Source: Lichenicola sp050954785 (GTDB lineage Bacteria; Pseudomonadota; Alphaproteobacteria; Acetobacterales; Acetobacteraceae). From it: DNA of 41,784 bases. The stretch covers positions 1 to 41,784 of the forward strand of contig JBPBQO010000109.1 of the NCBI GenBank assembly GCA_050954785.1, in the 5' to 3' direction. Numbering within the stretch: position 1 is the stretch's first letter; every line of letters begins with the position of its first letter. The translations under genes were made by a program, and so were the position numbers. The notes beneath the pieces were generated by a model. The model saw only the letters and a list, made by a program, of their open reading frames with translations. It searched no databases and was not told the origin of the DNA. This document shows positions 26,458 through 34,428 of this stretch, piece after piece.

Positions 26458-26886
26458 ATGAGCAGCTCGATCACGCCCGAGGCCTCCGCCAGCGAGACCG
26501 AAACTTTTGACGACGCCACTCTGCGCCAACGACTGACGCCGCAGCAGTACCATGTGCTGCGCGAGCACGGCACCGAGCGGGCTGGTACCAGCCCGCTGAA
26601 CTACGAGAAGCGCGACGGCCTGTTCCACTGCGCGGTCTGTGACAGCGCCCTGTTCAGCTCCGACACCAAATATGAGAGCGGCAGCGGCTGGCCGAGCTTT
26701 TTCGCGCCGATCGAAGGCGCGGTCGAGAATCTGGTCGATACCAGCCACGGCATGCGCCGGGTCGAGGTGCTCTGCGCCAAGTGCAAGAGCCATCTGGGCC
26801 ATGTGTTTCCCGATGGACCCAAGCCGACCGGCGAACGCTACTGCATGAACGGCGTGTCGCTGGCATTCGAACCAGCGGCAGGCTGA
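26458..26886 (+). CDS. msrB: Peptide-methionine (R)-S-oxide reductase
   Basis: 142 residues from the ATG at 26458 (an ATG at 26431 would add nine). Reduces methionine-R-sulfoxide in proteins. The structural zinc site is two CxxC pairs (Cys58/61 in CAVC and Cys106/109 in CAKC), and the catalytic Cys129 is in RYCMNG. SGSGWPSF and HLGHVFPDGP are further family signatures. It has no signal peptide, so it is cytosolic. It converges with the lipoprotein gene after a 13-nt gap. Confidence 0.96.
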   Translation: MSSSITPEASASETETFDDATLRQRLTPQQYHVLREHGTERAGTSPLNYEKRDGLFHCAVCDSALFSSDTKYESGSGWPSFFAPIEGAVENLVDTSHGMRRVEVLCAKCKSHLGHVFPDGPKPTGERYCMNGVSLAFEPAAG

Positions 26887-26899
26887 CGGACGGCGGGGC

Positions 26900-27391
26900 C
26901 TACTGCAGGAAGCCCCAGCGCTCGGTAGCGGGTTCGGCCTGGGCCCAGTTCCAGCGTCCGGACCCGGTCTCCGCACATTCCGTCGTCACGTAGTCGGCGT
27001 GTCGATACCCGTCGACGACGGTGAAAACGATCTCGCGGCAATCGGCCAGCGGGTTCGGAATCAGCCCGGCAACCCGGAGCGTCCCGTGTGCATCGCCGAA
27101 CGGCAGCACATGGGTGATGCGCCACTCGGCTGCCTGACCCACCTTCAGGTGGCCAGCTACCATGGCGATCGTATCCTGCTGCTCCTCCTGCTGCACCCGT
27201 GCGAGGTAGAGCACCAGCGCATCGACGGCCGCCTTGGTACCGAGCCCGGCCGCCGTGCCGACGAGCGGATTGATGCTCGCCGCCCCGGCCGCGACGCCGA
27301 CCACCGCACCGGCGCCGCTGCCGATCGACCGGCATCCCTGCAACGCCAATACGGCCAGAACGATCGTCCCGAAGCGGGCTGCACCGCTCAT
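26900..27391 (-). CDS. Small lipoprotein, paralogue of the gene upstream
   Basis: 163 residues. Signal peptide with lipobox LQGC (Cys20), then a Gly/Ala-rich stretch (GSGAGAVVGVAAGAA) like a glycine zipper, then a soluble domain. The C-terminal part contains DCREIVFTVVDGYR and ends with WNWAQAEPATERWGFLQ. The adjacent gene carries CKEIVFSVDQ and ends WRWATAEPATSRWGALQ, so the two are tandem duplicates. Its ATG overlaps the stop of the neighbour by 4 nt, indicating coupling. No named family was recognised; an envelope lipoprotein is likely. Confidence 0.85.
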   Translation of the reverse strand: MSGAARFGTIVLAVLALQGCRSIGSGAGAVVGVAAGAASINPLVGTAAGLGTKAAVDALVLYLARVQQEEQQDTIAMVAGHLKVGQAAEWRITHVLPFGDAHGTLRVAGLIPNPLADCREIVFTVVDGYRHADYVTTECAETGSGRWNWAQAEPATERWGFLQ

Positions 27392-27912
27392 TGCAGGGCG
27401 CCCCATCGAGACGTCGCCGGTTCGGCGGTAGCCCAGCGCCATGTTCCGTCGGTCTGGCAGACCGAGGCGGTATAGAAGCGTCTGGCGGGCTGCTTTTTCC
27501 GGACCTGGTCGACCGAGAAGACGATCTCCTTGCATGACAGGCCGGCCGCATCGCTGCCGATCAGCCGGACTACCGCCACTTCGCCGTGCTCGTTCGCCTC
27601 GATCGGGATGTCGTGGTCCACCAGCCATGGGCTGCTCCCACCGACTGGCAGCTTGCCCGCCGCCGAGGCGATCCGTTGCTGTTCGGCATGGTGCACGGTC
27701 TTTTCCAGCGCCTGCACCGCGGCCGATGCCACTGCCTGCGCGCCGAGGCCGATGCCGGTGGTCACTGCCGCATTGCTGGTGATTGCGTTGGCGACTGCCG
27801 CACCGCCGACGCCGGCACCAGCGGCGGACCCTTCCGTCAGCAACGACGAGCAGCCTGCCAGCCACACGCTCGACACGCTGATGGATGCCACGGCAAGCCA
27901 GGCCCGTCGCAT
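27388..27912 (-). CDS. Small lipoprotein, first of a tandem pair
   Basis: 174 residues from the ATG at 27912. A TTG at 27930 preceded by GGGGGA is an alternative that would add six residues. Signal peptide with lipobox LAGC (Cys21), a Gly/Ala-rich stretch (GSAAGAGVGGAAV), then a domain with HHAEQQRIASAAGKL, CKEIVFSVDQ and the terminal Trp-rich signature shared with its paralogue. Conserved cysteines in both (the C before the EIVF segment and a later one) may form a disulfide. It diverges from upp. Function unknown. Confidence 0.85.
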   Translation of the reverse strand: MRRAWLAVASISVSSVWLAGCSSLLTEGSAAGAGVGGAAVANAITSNAAVTTGIGLGAQAVASAAVQALEKTVHHAEQQRIASAAGKLPVGGSSPWLVDHDIPIEANEHGEVAVVRLIGSDAAGLSCKEIVFSVDQVRKKQPARRFYTASVCQTDGTWRWATAEPATSRWGALQ

Positions 27913-28025
27913 TTCGTTCGAAACCGTCAAATGATCCCCCGTTCCCGGTCTTTCGACGATCGTGCCCGACCCGTCACGGTTTCGGCAACGGGACCGATGG
28001 CAATTTCGCGCGACGATGCTAGACG

Positions 28026-28670
28026 ATGGAGATGGCAAGTTTTCCGAACGTCGTCGTCCTCGATCACCCGCTGGTGCAGCACAAGCTGACTCGTCTTCGT
28101 CAGGTCACCACCTCGACCGCGGGCTTCCGGCGGCTGACCCGCGAGATCAGCCTGCTGATGGCATACGAAGCAACCCGCGACCTGAAACTCGAGCCGGTCG
28201 AGATCGAGACGCCGCTCGAGCCGATGACCGCCACCATGCTGTCCGGCAAGAAGCTGTGCTTCATTTCGATCCTGCGCGCCGGCAACGGCATCCTCGACGG
28301 GATGCTGGATCTGGTTCCGGCCGCGCGGGTCGGACATATCGGCCTCTATCGCGACCCGGAGACGCTGGAGCCGGTCGAGTACTACATCAAGCTGCCCGAC
28401 GATCTGTCGGAACGCTTCTGCATCGTCGTCGATCCGATGCTGGCGACCGGCCATTCCGCCGTCGTCGCCGTGACCAAGCTGAAGCAGGCCGGCGCGAAAC
28501 AGATCGCCTTCGTCTGCCTGCTGTCTGTGCCCGAGGGTCTCGCGACTTTTACCGAAGCGCATCCGGACGTGAAGATCATCACCGCCGCGATCGATCGCGA
28601 ACTGGACGAACACGGCTATATCCGCCCAGGCCTGGGTGACGCCGGCGACCGGTTATTCGGCACCAAGTAG
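28026..28670 (+). CDS. upp: Uracil phosphoribosyltransferase
   Basis: 214 residues. Converts uracil and PRPP to UMP (pyrimidine salvage, cytosol). The PRPP loop is DPMLATGHSA (136-145). SILRAGNGILDGM (81-93) and the uracil-binding GYIRPGLGDAGDR near the C-terminus are intact. A second ATG at 28032 is possible. It appears to be the last ordinary core gene before the decayed, transferred-looking stretch on its right. Confidence 0.97.
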   Translation: MEMASFPNVVVLDHPLVQHKLTRLRQVTTSTAGFRRLTREISLLMAYEATRDLKLEPVEIETPLEPMTATMLSGKKLCFISILRAGNGILDGMLDLVPAARVGHIGLYRDPETLEPVEYYIKLPDDLSERFCIVVDPMLATGHSAVVAVTKLKQAGAKQIAFVCLLSVPEGLATFTEAHPDVKIITAAIDRELDEHGYIRPGLGDAGDRLFGTK

Positions 28671-28764
28671 CGGAACTGCGTCGAGCGATAGCGTTGCCCG
28701 CATCGTGAGTTACGCCGGCGTGGTCGCCTCCACCGCCGCGGGCAGGCCGGGGACCACGCCAGTA

Positions 28765-28904
28765 TCGCCTACATCCTTGGCGCGCGCCAATGGACATGGC
28801 GGTTCAAGGTTGTTCCAGACGTAGCGACAGTCATCGACGATCTCGTTTTGGGACGTGAACACGCGGTTCGACCGCCTGTTGTCGCGCATGAATTGCCAGT
28901 TATT
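28765..28904 (-). mobile_element. IS630 family transposase C-terminal remnant
   Basis: On the minus strand 28904-28803 encodes NNWQFMRDNRRSNRVFTSQN and then EIVDDCRYVWNNL. This resembles the C-terminus of IS630-type transposases (pattern WQ-MRDN-LSNRVF, then I-D-C--AWN-L). The expected following MSIG-R appears only after a frameshift, as MSIGARQG at 28797-28774. The rest of the transposase and the element ends are gone. It marks an old insertion. Confidence 0.7.
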
Positions 28905-29166
28905 CGTTTGCGGGCCGAGCGCAGTGCGTTGATCGTACGGAGCCAACGATCTTGTGCCAGGCCTGGCCCAGCGTGGTGTGATCTTCATCCAGAGCGTCGA
29001 CGTCCGCAGCTCGTCGCTGAGCATCTGCCTGGCGACGCTCCGCTTGTGCGGCGAACAGCCACTGCCACAGGTTAATGACGCGCCACCGCACGACGCCAAG
29101 GATTGTAGGAACGGGACCACTCTCGATCTGGGCCGGCAGGGCCACTCGTTACGAAAACTCCGACAT
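28900..29166 (-). pseudogene. Small gene broken by an early stop
   Basis: A strong ribosome site (GGCGGAGGA) lies 6 nt before an ATG at 29166, but codon 6 is TAA. The same frame then stays open from a GTG at 29145 for 81 residues, including LWQWLFAAQAERRQADAQRR and DVDALDED. This faintly recalls small DUF1127-like proteins (Trp- and Arg-rich, then ALDD). Its 3' end runs into the transposase remnant, so it is probably also truncated there. Translation from the GTG cannot be excluded. Confidence 0.45.
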
Positions 29167-29328
29167 GGACGTCCTCCGCCTCACTCCGCAGTCGGCTGGA
29201 TCAAGCTCTGACAGAGTCGAAACCGGCTGGCACTACAGCACTGCATCAATACGCACTTGGTAGTCGCGCCGCACGTTCGACGATGGCGCGATCGGACGCA
29301 TCACTGCGCGGAAGATCCTTTTTTAAAC

Positions 29329-29359
29329 TTGCATCGTAACGACGACTGTATACGATACA
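29329..29359 (+). promoter_or_regulatory. Promoter and palindrome upstream of TonB receptor
   Basis: TTGCAT at 29329-29334 and TACGAT at 29351-29356, with 16-nt spacing, resemble sigma-70 -35 and -10 boxes. The -10 overlaps a perfect palindrome TGTAT-ACG-ATACA (29347-29359), a shape used by GntR-family repressors. The receptor start codon follows at 29373. No regulator gene is nearby. Confidence 0.4.
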
Positions 29360-29372
29360 CGATAGCACAAGG

Positions 29373-32279
29373 ATGCCTGATCGTATGATACTTCGAAGTA
29401 AGTTTCGTCCTGTCTGGCCGCTCGTCATGCTGAGTAGCGTAAGCATTCTTGGAACGGTAAGTGTTGCGAACGCTCAAAGTGCTGCGCTTCAAGCCAGTCA
29501 GGTCGCGAGTTCGCCGCAGACTTCCATATCCAGTCATGCAAATACCGATTCGGCATCGAAGGTGCTTGCCGCCATAGCCCCTGAGTCCGCGGCGGAGAAC
29601 GTGACCGTCGTCGGGTCCGCGTTGAGCCTGTCGAGCGGGCAAAACGCGAACCCCGTGCAGATCGTCACAGCCAAGGACATTCAGCAGACCTCCGCCGTTA
29701 CGTTGGGCGACTATCTACAGAGGTTGCCGTCTATCGGATCGTCGGCACAGCAGAACACGCAGCCGAACGGCGGCGTCGGCATGTCCTGTACCGACATACG
29801 CAACCTCGGCACCAACCGGGTTCTTGTCCTCGTCGATGGCAAACGGCAGGTCCAAACATTCGGCAATGGCGGGTCCTGCGTCAACCTGAACTCCATCCCG
29901 ATCGACCAGATCGCCTCTGTCGAGATCCTGAAGGATGGCGGCTCCGAGCTCTACGGTGCCGATGCGGTATCGGGCGTGATCAACATCAAGCTCCGTCACG
30001 ATATGACGGGGGGCGGCGTGAACATCCGTGGTGGCATCAGCGACACGGGTGACGGCCAGATCGGGAAACTGTCTGGATTCAAGGGCGTCGATTTCGATCA
30101 GGGCCGCGGCAACATCACGGTGTTCGGCCAGTACATGACGACCAGCGGCGTTCTTCAGCGGGATCGTGACTGGTCCAAGAGCCCGTGGCTTTCGGATACC
30201 CAGATCGGCGGGATGTCGAGCTCCGGCAGCGCCCTGACCGCGAACACTCGTGTCCTCGATCCGGATGGAGCCTTCAATCTCATCAGCAATGGGACCGGCG
30301 GTGGCGCGAGTGGACTTCGCAACTTTTCGTCGTCGGACAACTACAACACCGGTAGCCGCCAAAGTCTGACATCAGGGCTGCAGGAGTCCAACTTGAGTGG
30401 CGACGCGCGCTACGATATCAACGACCATCTCGGCCTCTATGCCAGTGCACGCTATACTCACCAGACCGGCTCGAACATCATGGCGCCGCTCGGAATTACG
30501 GGCGCGGCATTTCCCTCCACGTTGCTGTCGTCGATCGTTCTCCCGGCAGGCAGCCCCTATAATATCTGGGGCAAGGACGAGGATCTCTACAGACGATTCA
30601 CCGAACTTGGCGATCGGCGCTTCAGTGAAGCCTACGACACCACTCAGATCATCGGCGGCGCAAAGGGACGCATCGTTGGTAACTGGAACTATGATGCGTC
30701 CATGACCTATGGTGCCAGCCGTACTACGATCCAGACGGAGAACCTGGTCAACTACAAGCATCTCCTGGAAAGCCTGGGCGACGACCAGCTCGATCCTTCG
30801 AACAGCAGCAGTGCCGTCGTTTACAACTCCGCTGTCTGCAAGGCATCGGCTGGCTGCCAACTGATGAATCCGTTCTCCCCGATAAATCAGTCGGTGGCGA
30901 ACTACCTGCGCGCTACGCAAATCGATCACAGCATGTATCAGATGCGTGACTTCAACCTCCGAACGATGAACAACAATGTCATTGCCATGCCTTACCAGGG
31001 TGGCGGCCATCTCGGGCTGGCAGCCGGTATCGAGCATCGGAGCGAACAGGCAAATTATTCACCGGACCCGCTTGCACTGAACGGCGATCTCGGCGGCGGT
31101 TCAAGCTATACGGGCGGCGGCTACGACACGACGGAAGCCTATATCGAGGGCAAGCTTCCGCTGCTGCAGAACGTATTTCTGGCCAAGGATCTGACCGTCG
31201 ATGCACAAGGGCGTTGGTCCAACTACAATACGTTCGGCAACACCTATAACTGGAAGGCCAGCATCAACTGGGCTCCGATCGCCGATATCAGGTTTCGAGC
31301 CACCCTCGGAACATCGTTCCGTGCCCCATCGGTTTCCGAGCTCTATGCCGGACGCGGCCTCGGTTACTACGGCGGCGAGGATCCGTGCGCGCAGGCGACA
31401 TCCTACGGAGCCGCTGCCGCCAGGGTAATCGCGACCTGCAAGGCGAGCGGCATCGACACGACTAAATTCGTCAACGCCAACTCCCATACCCTCCCGCTGC
31501 TTGGCGGCGGTAATCCTCAACTCCAGCCCGAGCAGGGACGGACCTATACGATCGGCACCGTCATCACGCCGCGCTGGATCCCGGGTCTTGCCGCGACCGT
31601 CGAGTATTGGCATTACACCGTGAAGAACACGATCGGGACGCTGAACGGGCAGTACATCGTCGACCAGTGCTACACGGGAGCCGATACATCCTATTGCCGG
31701 TTCATAGCGCCACGCAGCTCATCCGGGCAGCTCAAGCAGATCGATACCACGAACCAGAACATCGGCGGCCTGCGCACCAACGGCATCGATTTCGATCTCA
31801 ATTATCGGGTCAGGCTGACATCTTCGGATGTCCTGACGTTGAGCAACAATTTCCAGGAAGTGATCGGCTACACCCAACAGAATGTTGCCGATGGCCCCTG
31901 GTCCAATTATGTTGGCCGGCTATTCTACCAGAGTGGGACGGGCAACCCGCGTGTTCGCGACTATGCGACGGCGAGCTTGCAGCACAATAATCTCTCGCTA
32001 ACCTACATGATGAGCTACACCGGTGGCATGAAGTATAATAACGGCAGCGACGATGTTTCCTGCTCTGAATTCAGTTATTGCAAGGTTCCCGGTATCTTCG
32101 CGCATGACGTCACGGTCGATTATCGGTTCGATAAATGGAACCTGGAAGCCGGCGTGAACAACATTCTCGACAAGCGTCCGCCTTTTATCCCTGGTAGCGG
32201 GATCAATACGGCCGCCGGCTTGTATGCCAGCGAAATCATCGGCCGCTATATGTTCGCCGAAATCGGCGTCCGTTTTTGA
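29373..32279 (+). CDS. TonB-dependent outer-membrane receptor
   Basis: 968 residues. Signal peptide to about residue 35 (cut near VANAQS), an N-terminal extension, a plug domain (about 75-190: VTVVGSAL, TLGDYLQRLPSIG, SVEILKDGGSELYGADAVSG) and a 22-strand-type barrel ending in the aromatic EIGVRF, the usual outer-membrane assembly signal. It imports a substrate too large or scarce for porins, powered by TonB/ExbBD encoded elsewhere. The ATG at 29385 is an alternative start. Following DUF885 and S9 peptidase genes suggest peptides as the ligand, which is inference. Third codon positions are less G/C-biased than in flanking genes, fitting horizontal acquisition. Confidence 0.94.
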   Translation: MPDRMILRSKFRPVWPLVMLSSVSILGTVSVANAQSAALQASQVASSPQTSISSHANTDSASKVLAAIAPESAAENVTVVGSALSLSSGQNANPVQIVTAKDIQQTSAVTLGDYLQRLPSIGSSAQQNTQPNGGVGMSCTDIRNLGTNRVLVLVDGKRQVQTFGNGGSCVNLNSIPIDQIASVEILKDGGSELYGADAVSGVINIKLRHDMTGGGVNIRGGISDTGDGQIGKLSGFKGVDFDQGRGNITVFGQYMTTSGVLQRDRDWSKSPWLSDTQIGGMSSSGSALTANTRVLDPDGAFNLISNGTGGGASGLRNFSSSDNYNTGSRQSLTSGLQESNLSGDARYDINDHLGLYASARYTHQTGSNIMAPLGITGAAFPSTLLSSIVLPAGSPYNIWGKDEDLYRRFTELGDRRFSEAYDTTQIIGGAKGRIVGNWNYDASMTYGASRTTIQTENLVNYKHLLESLGDDQLDPSNSSSAVVYNSAVCKASAGCQLMNPFSPINQSVANYLRATQIDHSMYQMRDFNLRTMNNNVIAMPYQGGGHLGLAAGIEHRSEQANYSPDPLALNGDLGGGSSYTGGGYDTTEAYIEGKLPLLQNVFLAKDLTVDAQGRWSNYNTFGNTYNWKASINWAPIADIRFRATLGTSFRAPSVSELYAGRGLGYYGGEDPCAQATSYGAAAARVIATCKASGIDTTKFVNANSHTLPLLGGGNPQLQPEQGRTYTIGTVITPRWIPGLAATVEYWHYTVKNTIGTLNGQYIVDQCYTGADTSYCRFIAPRSSSGQLKQIDTTNQNIGGLRTNGIDFDLNYRVRLTSSDVLTLSNNFQEVIGYTQQNVADGPWSNYVGRLFYQSGTGNPRVRDYATASLQHNNLSLTYMMSYTGGMKYNNGSDDVSCSEFSYCKVPGIFAHDVTVDYRFDKWNLEAGVNNILDKRPPFIPGSGINTAAGLYASEIIGRYMFAEIGVRF

Positions 32280-32358
32280 ACTGCATAGGGAAGAATACTT
32301 TCGTTTCCGGACGAGCGTTCAGGAATCTTCTGGCTACCAGATACCAGGTAATCGACCT

Positions 32359-32411
32359 TGTTACACGACTGCTCCTTGTAACACCGGGGTAGTCGTATAT
32401 CATATTTATAC
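32359..32411. promoter_or_regulatory. Inverted repeats in AT-rich leader of the DUF885 gene
   Basis: TGTTACA (32359-32365) and TGTAACA (32377-32383) form a perfect inverted repeat with an 11-nt spacer. They can also be read as direct repeats TTGTTACAC/TTGTAACAC, 18 nt apart. GTATA (32395-32399) and TATAC (32407-32411) form a second inverted repeat. The 32390-32440 stretch is markedly AT-rich and probably holds the promoter of the peptidase gene. Confidence 0.35.
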
Positions 32412-32438
32412 AAACTATAGCTCCGGATTTTGTTTATT

Positions 32439-34196
32439 ATGCGCAGGCTTCTGCCAGGGACAGTGGTCCTCGCACTTCTTTCCATAGCATCGCCAGGTCA
32501 GGCACAGCCTGCTCTAAATGCCGATACGGCCTTTACCCGGATATACCAGAGCGAATGGTCGTGGCGGCAGTCTCAGAGGCTGGCCCAAGACGAAGACGAC
32601 CCGACGGGCGTGGCGCCGCAACTGCCCAATGTAGATGCGGCAACCCAGCAGGCGCACCTCGCCTACTGGGCCGACATCATACGTCAGCTCGAAAGGCTCG
32701 ATTCAAAGGCGCTTTCTCAAGAAAACCAGTTAAACTACGCAGTCTACAAGGCGCAGATACAGGTTAAGCTGAACGAATTGCAGTTTCGTGAATACGAAAA
32801 GCCGTTGACCGGCGATACTGCCTTCTGGATGGAGATCAACTCGACTGCGCGTGATCCGCTCAAGACGCTCGCGGATTACGACAATTTCCTGTCGCAGATG
32901 AAGGACATCCCACGCTACTTCGCGCAGCAGATGGATAACATGCGTGCGGGCTACAAGCGTGGATTCACGCCCCCACGTGTGACCCTTCAGGGACGTGACG
33001 CCTCCATCGTCTTGGTGGCAAATGTGAAGAGCCCGCAGGACAGTATCTTCTTCAATTCGTTCATGCATTTCCCGGAAGCGATTCCGGTCGATCAGCAGGC
33101 GCGTTTGCGCGCAGCGGCAATCGACACCATCGAGCACTCGGTGACTCCTGCGTACAAGAGCCTGCTTCGCTTCTTCGACGAGGAGTACGTATCCCACGCT
33201 CGGACGAGCCTTGGGGCAAACACGCTGCCGGATGGCAACGCCTATTACCAGTCGAAAATCCTGGAGTTCACCACCACGACCCTGACGGCGGCGCAGATCC
33301 ATCAGGTCGGCCTGGACGAGACGGCTAAGATCCATGCCGAGATGCTGGTGACGATGCGCCAGACCGGCTTCAAGGGCGATTTCCCGGCGTTCCTGCATTT
33401 CCTGCGTACCGATCCGCGCTTTTATGCGAAGACACCAGACGAACTGCTCAAGGACGCTGCCTGGATCGCCAAGGAGTTCGACGGCTGCGCGTCGCGCTAC
33501 TTCGGCTTCCTGCCGCGCACGCGCTTCGCCATCAAACCGGTCCCGGCCGACGAGGCGCCATTCTATACCTCGGGCCGGGGCGGCCCCGGCGTTTACCTGG
33601 TGAACACCTACGACCTTCCATCGCGCGCGCTCTATTCGCTACCGGCCCTGACGCTGCATGAGTCGGCGCCCGGCCATGCCTTCCAGATGCCCATCGCGAT
33701 AGAGGACAAAAGCCTGCCACCGTTCCGCCGCGCCTATATTTCGGCTTTCGGCGAGGGATGGGCAGTCTATGCTGAGCGGCTCGGCTCGGAAATGGGCATC
33801 TATCACACGCCATACGAGACGTTTGGCATGCTGAGCTACCAGGCTTGGCGCGCGGCGCGTCTGGTGGTCGATACCGGAATCCACACGCAGGGCTGGACGC
33901 GGGAGAGGGCGCAAGGCTACCTGCGCGACAACACCGCCCTGTCCGACCACGAGATCGAAACCGAGGTGGATCGCTACATCTCCTGGCCAGGTCAGGCGCT
34001 GTCCTACTATCTCGGCGAAATGTCGATTTGGAAGGAGCGGCACAAAGCGGAAGCGGCACTCGGTTCGAGATTCAACATTCGCGCCTTCCATGACGCCATA
34101 CTGCAACTCGGTTCCGTACCGCTGCCGGTGCTGGAACAGCATATGGATGCCTTCATCGCAGGTGGCGGTGTCGGGCCTCATCCCGAACTGGAGTAG
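32439..34196 (+). CDS. DUF885 family zinc metallopeptidase-like protein, exported
   Basis: 585 residues from the ATG at 32439 (a TTG at 32430 is in frame). A Sec signal peptide (LLPGTVVLALLSIASPGQAQ) targets it to the periplasm. The catalytic motif HESAPGH (407-413) is the HExxxGH variant of DUF885 proteins, and EGWAVYAE (439-446) probably supplies the third zinc ligand. The long helical N-terminal part is typical. The family is related to carboxypeptidase-like gluzincins, but few members have been characterised. It sits between a TonB receptor and an S9 peptidase on the same strand, consistent with trimming imported peptides. Confidence 0.92.
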   Translation: MRRLLPGTVVLALLSIASPGQAQPALNADTAFTRIYQSEWSWRQSQRLAQDEDDPTGVAPQLPNVDAATQQAHLAYWADIIRQLERLDSKALSQENQLNYAVYKAQIQVKLNELQFREYEKPLTGDTAFWMEINSTARDPLKTLADYDNFLSQMKDIPRYFAQQMDNMRAGYKRGFTPPRVTLQGRDASIVLVANVKSPQDSIFFNSFMHFPEAIPVDQQARLRAAAIDTIEHSVTPAYKSLLRFFDEEYVSHARTSLGANTLPDGNAYYQSKILEFTTTTLTAAQIHQVGLDETAKIHAEMLVTMRQTGFKGDFPAFLHFLRTDPRFYAKTPDELLKDAAWIAKEFDGCASRYFGFLPRTRFAIKPVPADEAPFYTSGRGGPGVYLVNTYDLPSRALYSLPALTLHESAPGHAFQMPIAIEDKSLPPFRRAYISAFGEGWAVYAERLGSEMGIYHTPYETFGMLSYQAWRAARLVVDTGIHTQGWTRERAQGYLRDNTALSDHEIETEVDRYISWPGQALSYYLGEMSIWKERHKAEAALGSRFNIRAFHDAILQLGSVPLPVLEQHMDAFIAGGGVGPHPELE

Positions 34197-34428
34197 TAAT
34201 TTCTGCTGATTGGGGTCGGGCGGCGCTGCTTGCTAAGCCGGATGGACAGAGATCTGTCGGATCTCGGGCCAGTGCTTCTATCTCTGGTCGGACCGCGAAC
34301 TCCTTGCCGACGGTACGGCGGAACTGCCAGCTAAGCGGTGTTGAAATGATCGGGAATGGGACAAGTTCGTGGCGTCCGGCGGCGCGAGTCCTATCCCGCT
34401 CAGGGGACAGTTGGAGTTGCTTTCATCG

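Larger units (their letters stand above)
28671..29372. other. Decayed intergenic stretch, left edge of accessory island
   Basis: About 700 bases with no intact gene. It contains an IS630-type transposase tail (28765-28904), a broken small gene (28900-29166) and a promoter-like region before the TonB receptor; these are annotated separately. Nothing was recognised in 28671-28764 or 29167-29325. Confidence 0.7.

Noticed and set aside
24093..26510. Long + strand open frame opposite gpmI and envC
   Set aside because: Same reason: a high-GC shadow frame; only its last part, from 26458, is the true msrB.
34197..34428. Possible transposase fragment between the DUF885 and S9 peptidase genes
   Set aside because: A few codons look vaguely like the start of an IS5-type transposase, but no motif of 10 or more residues could be matched in any frame.
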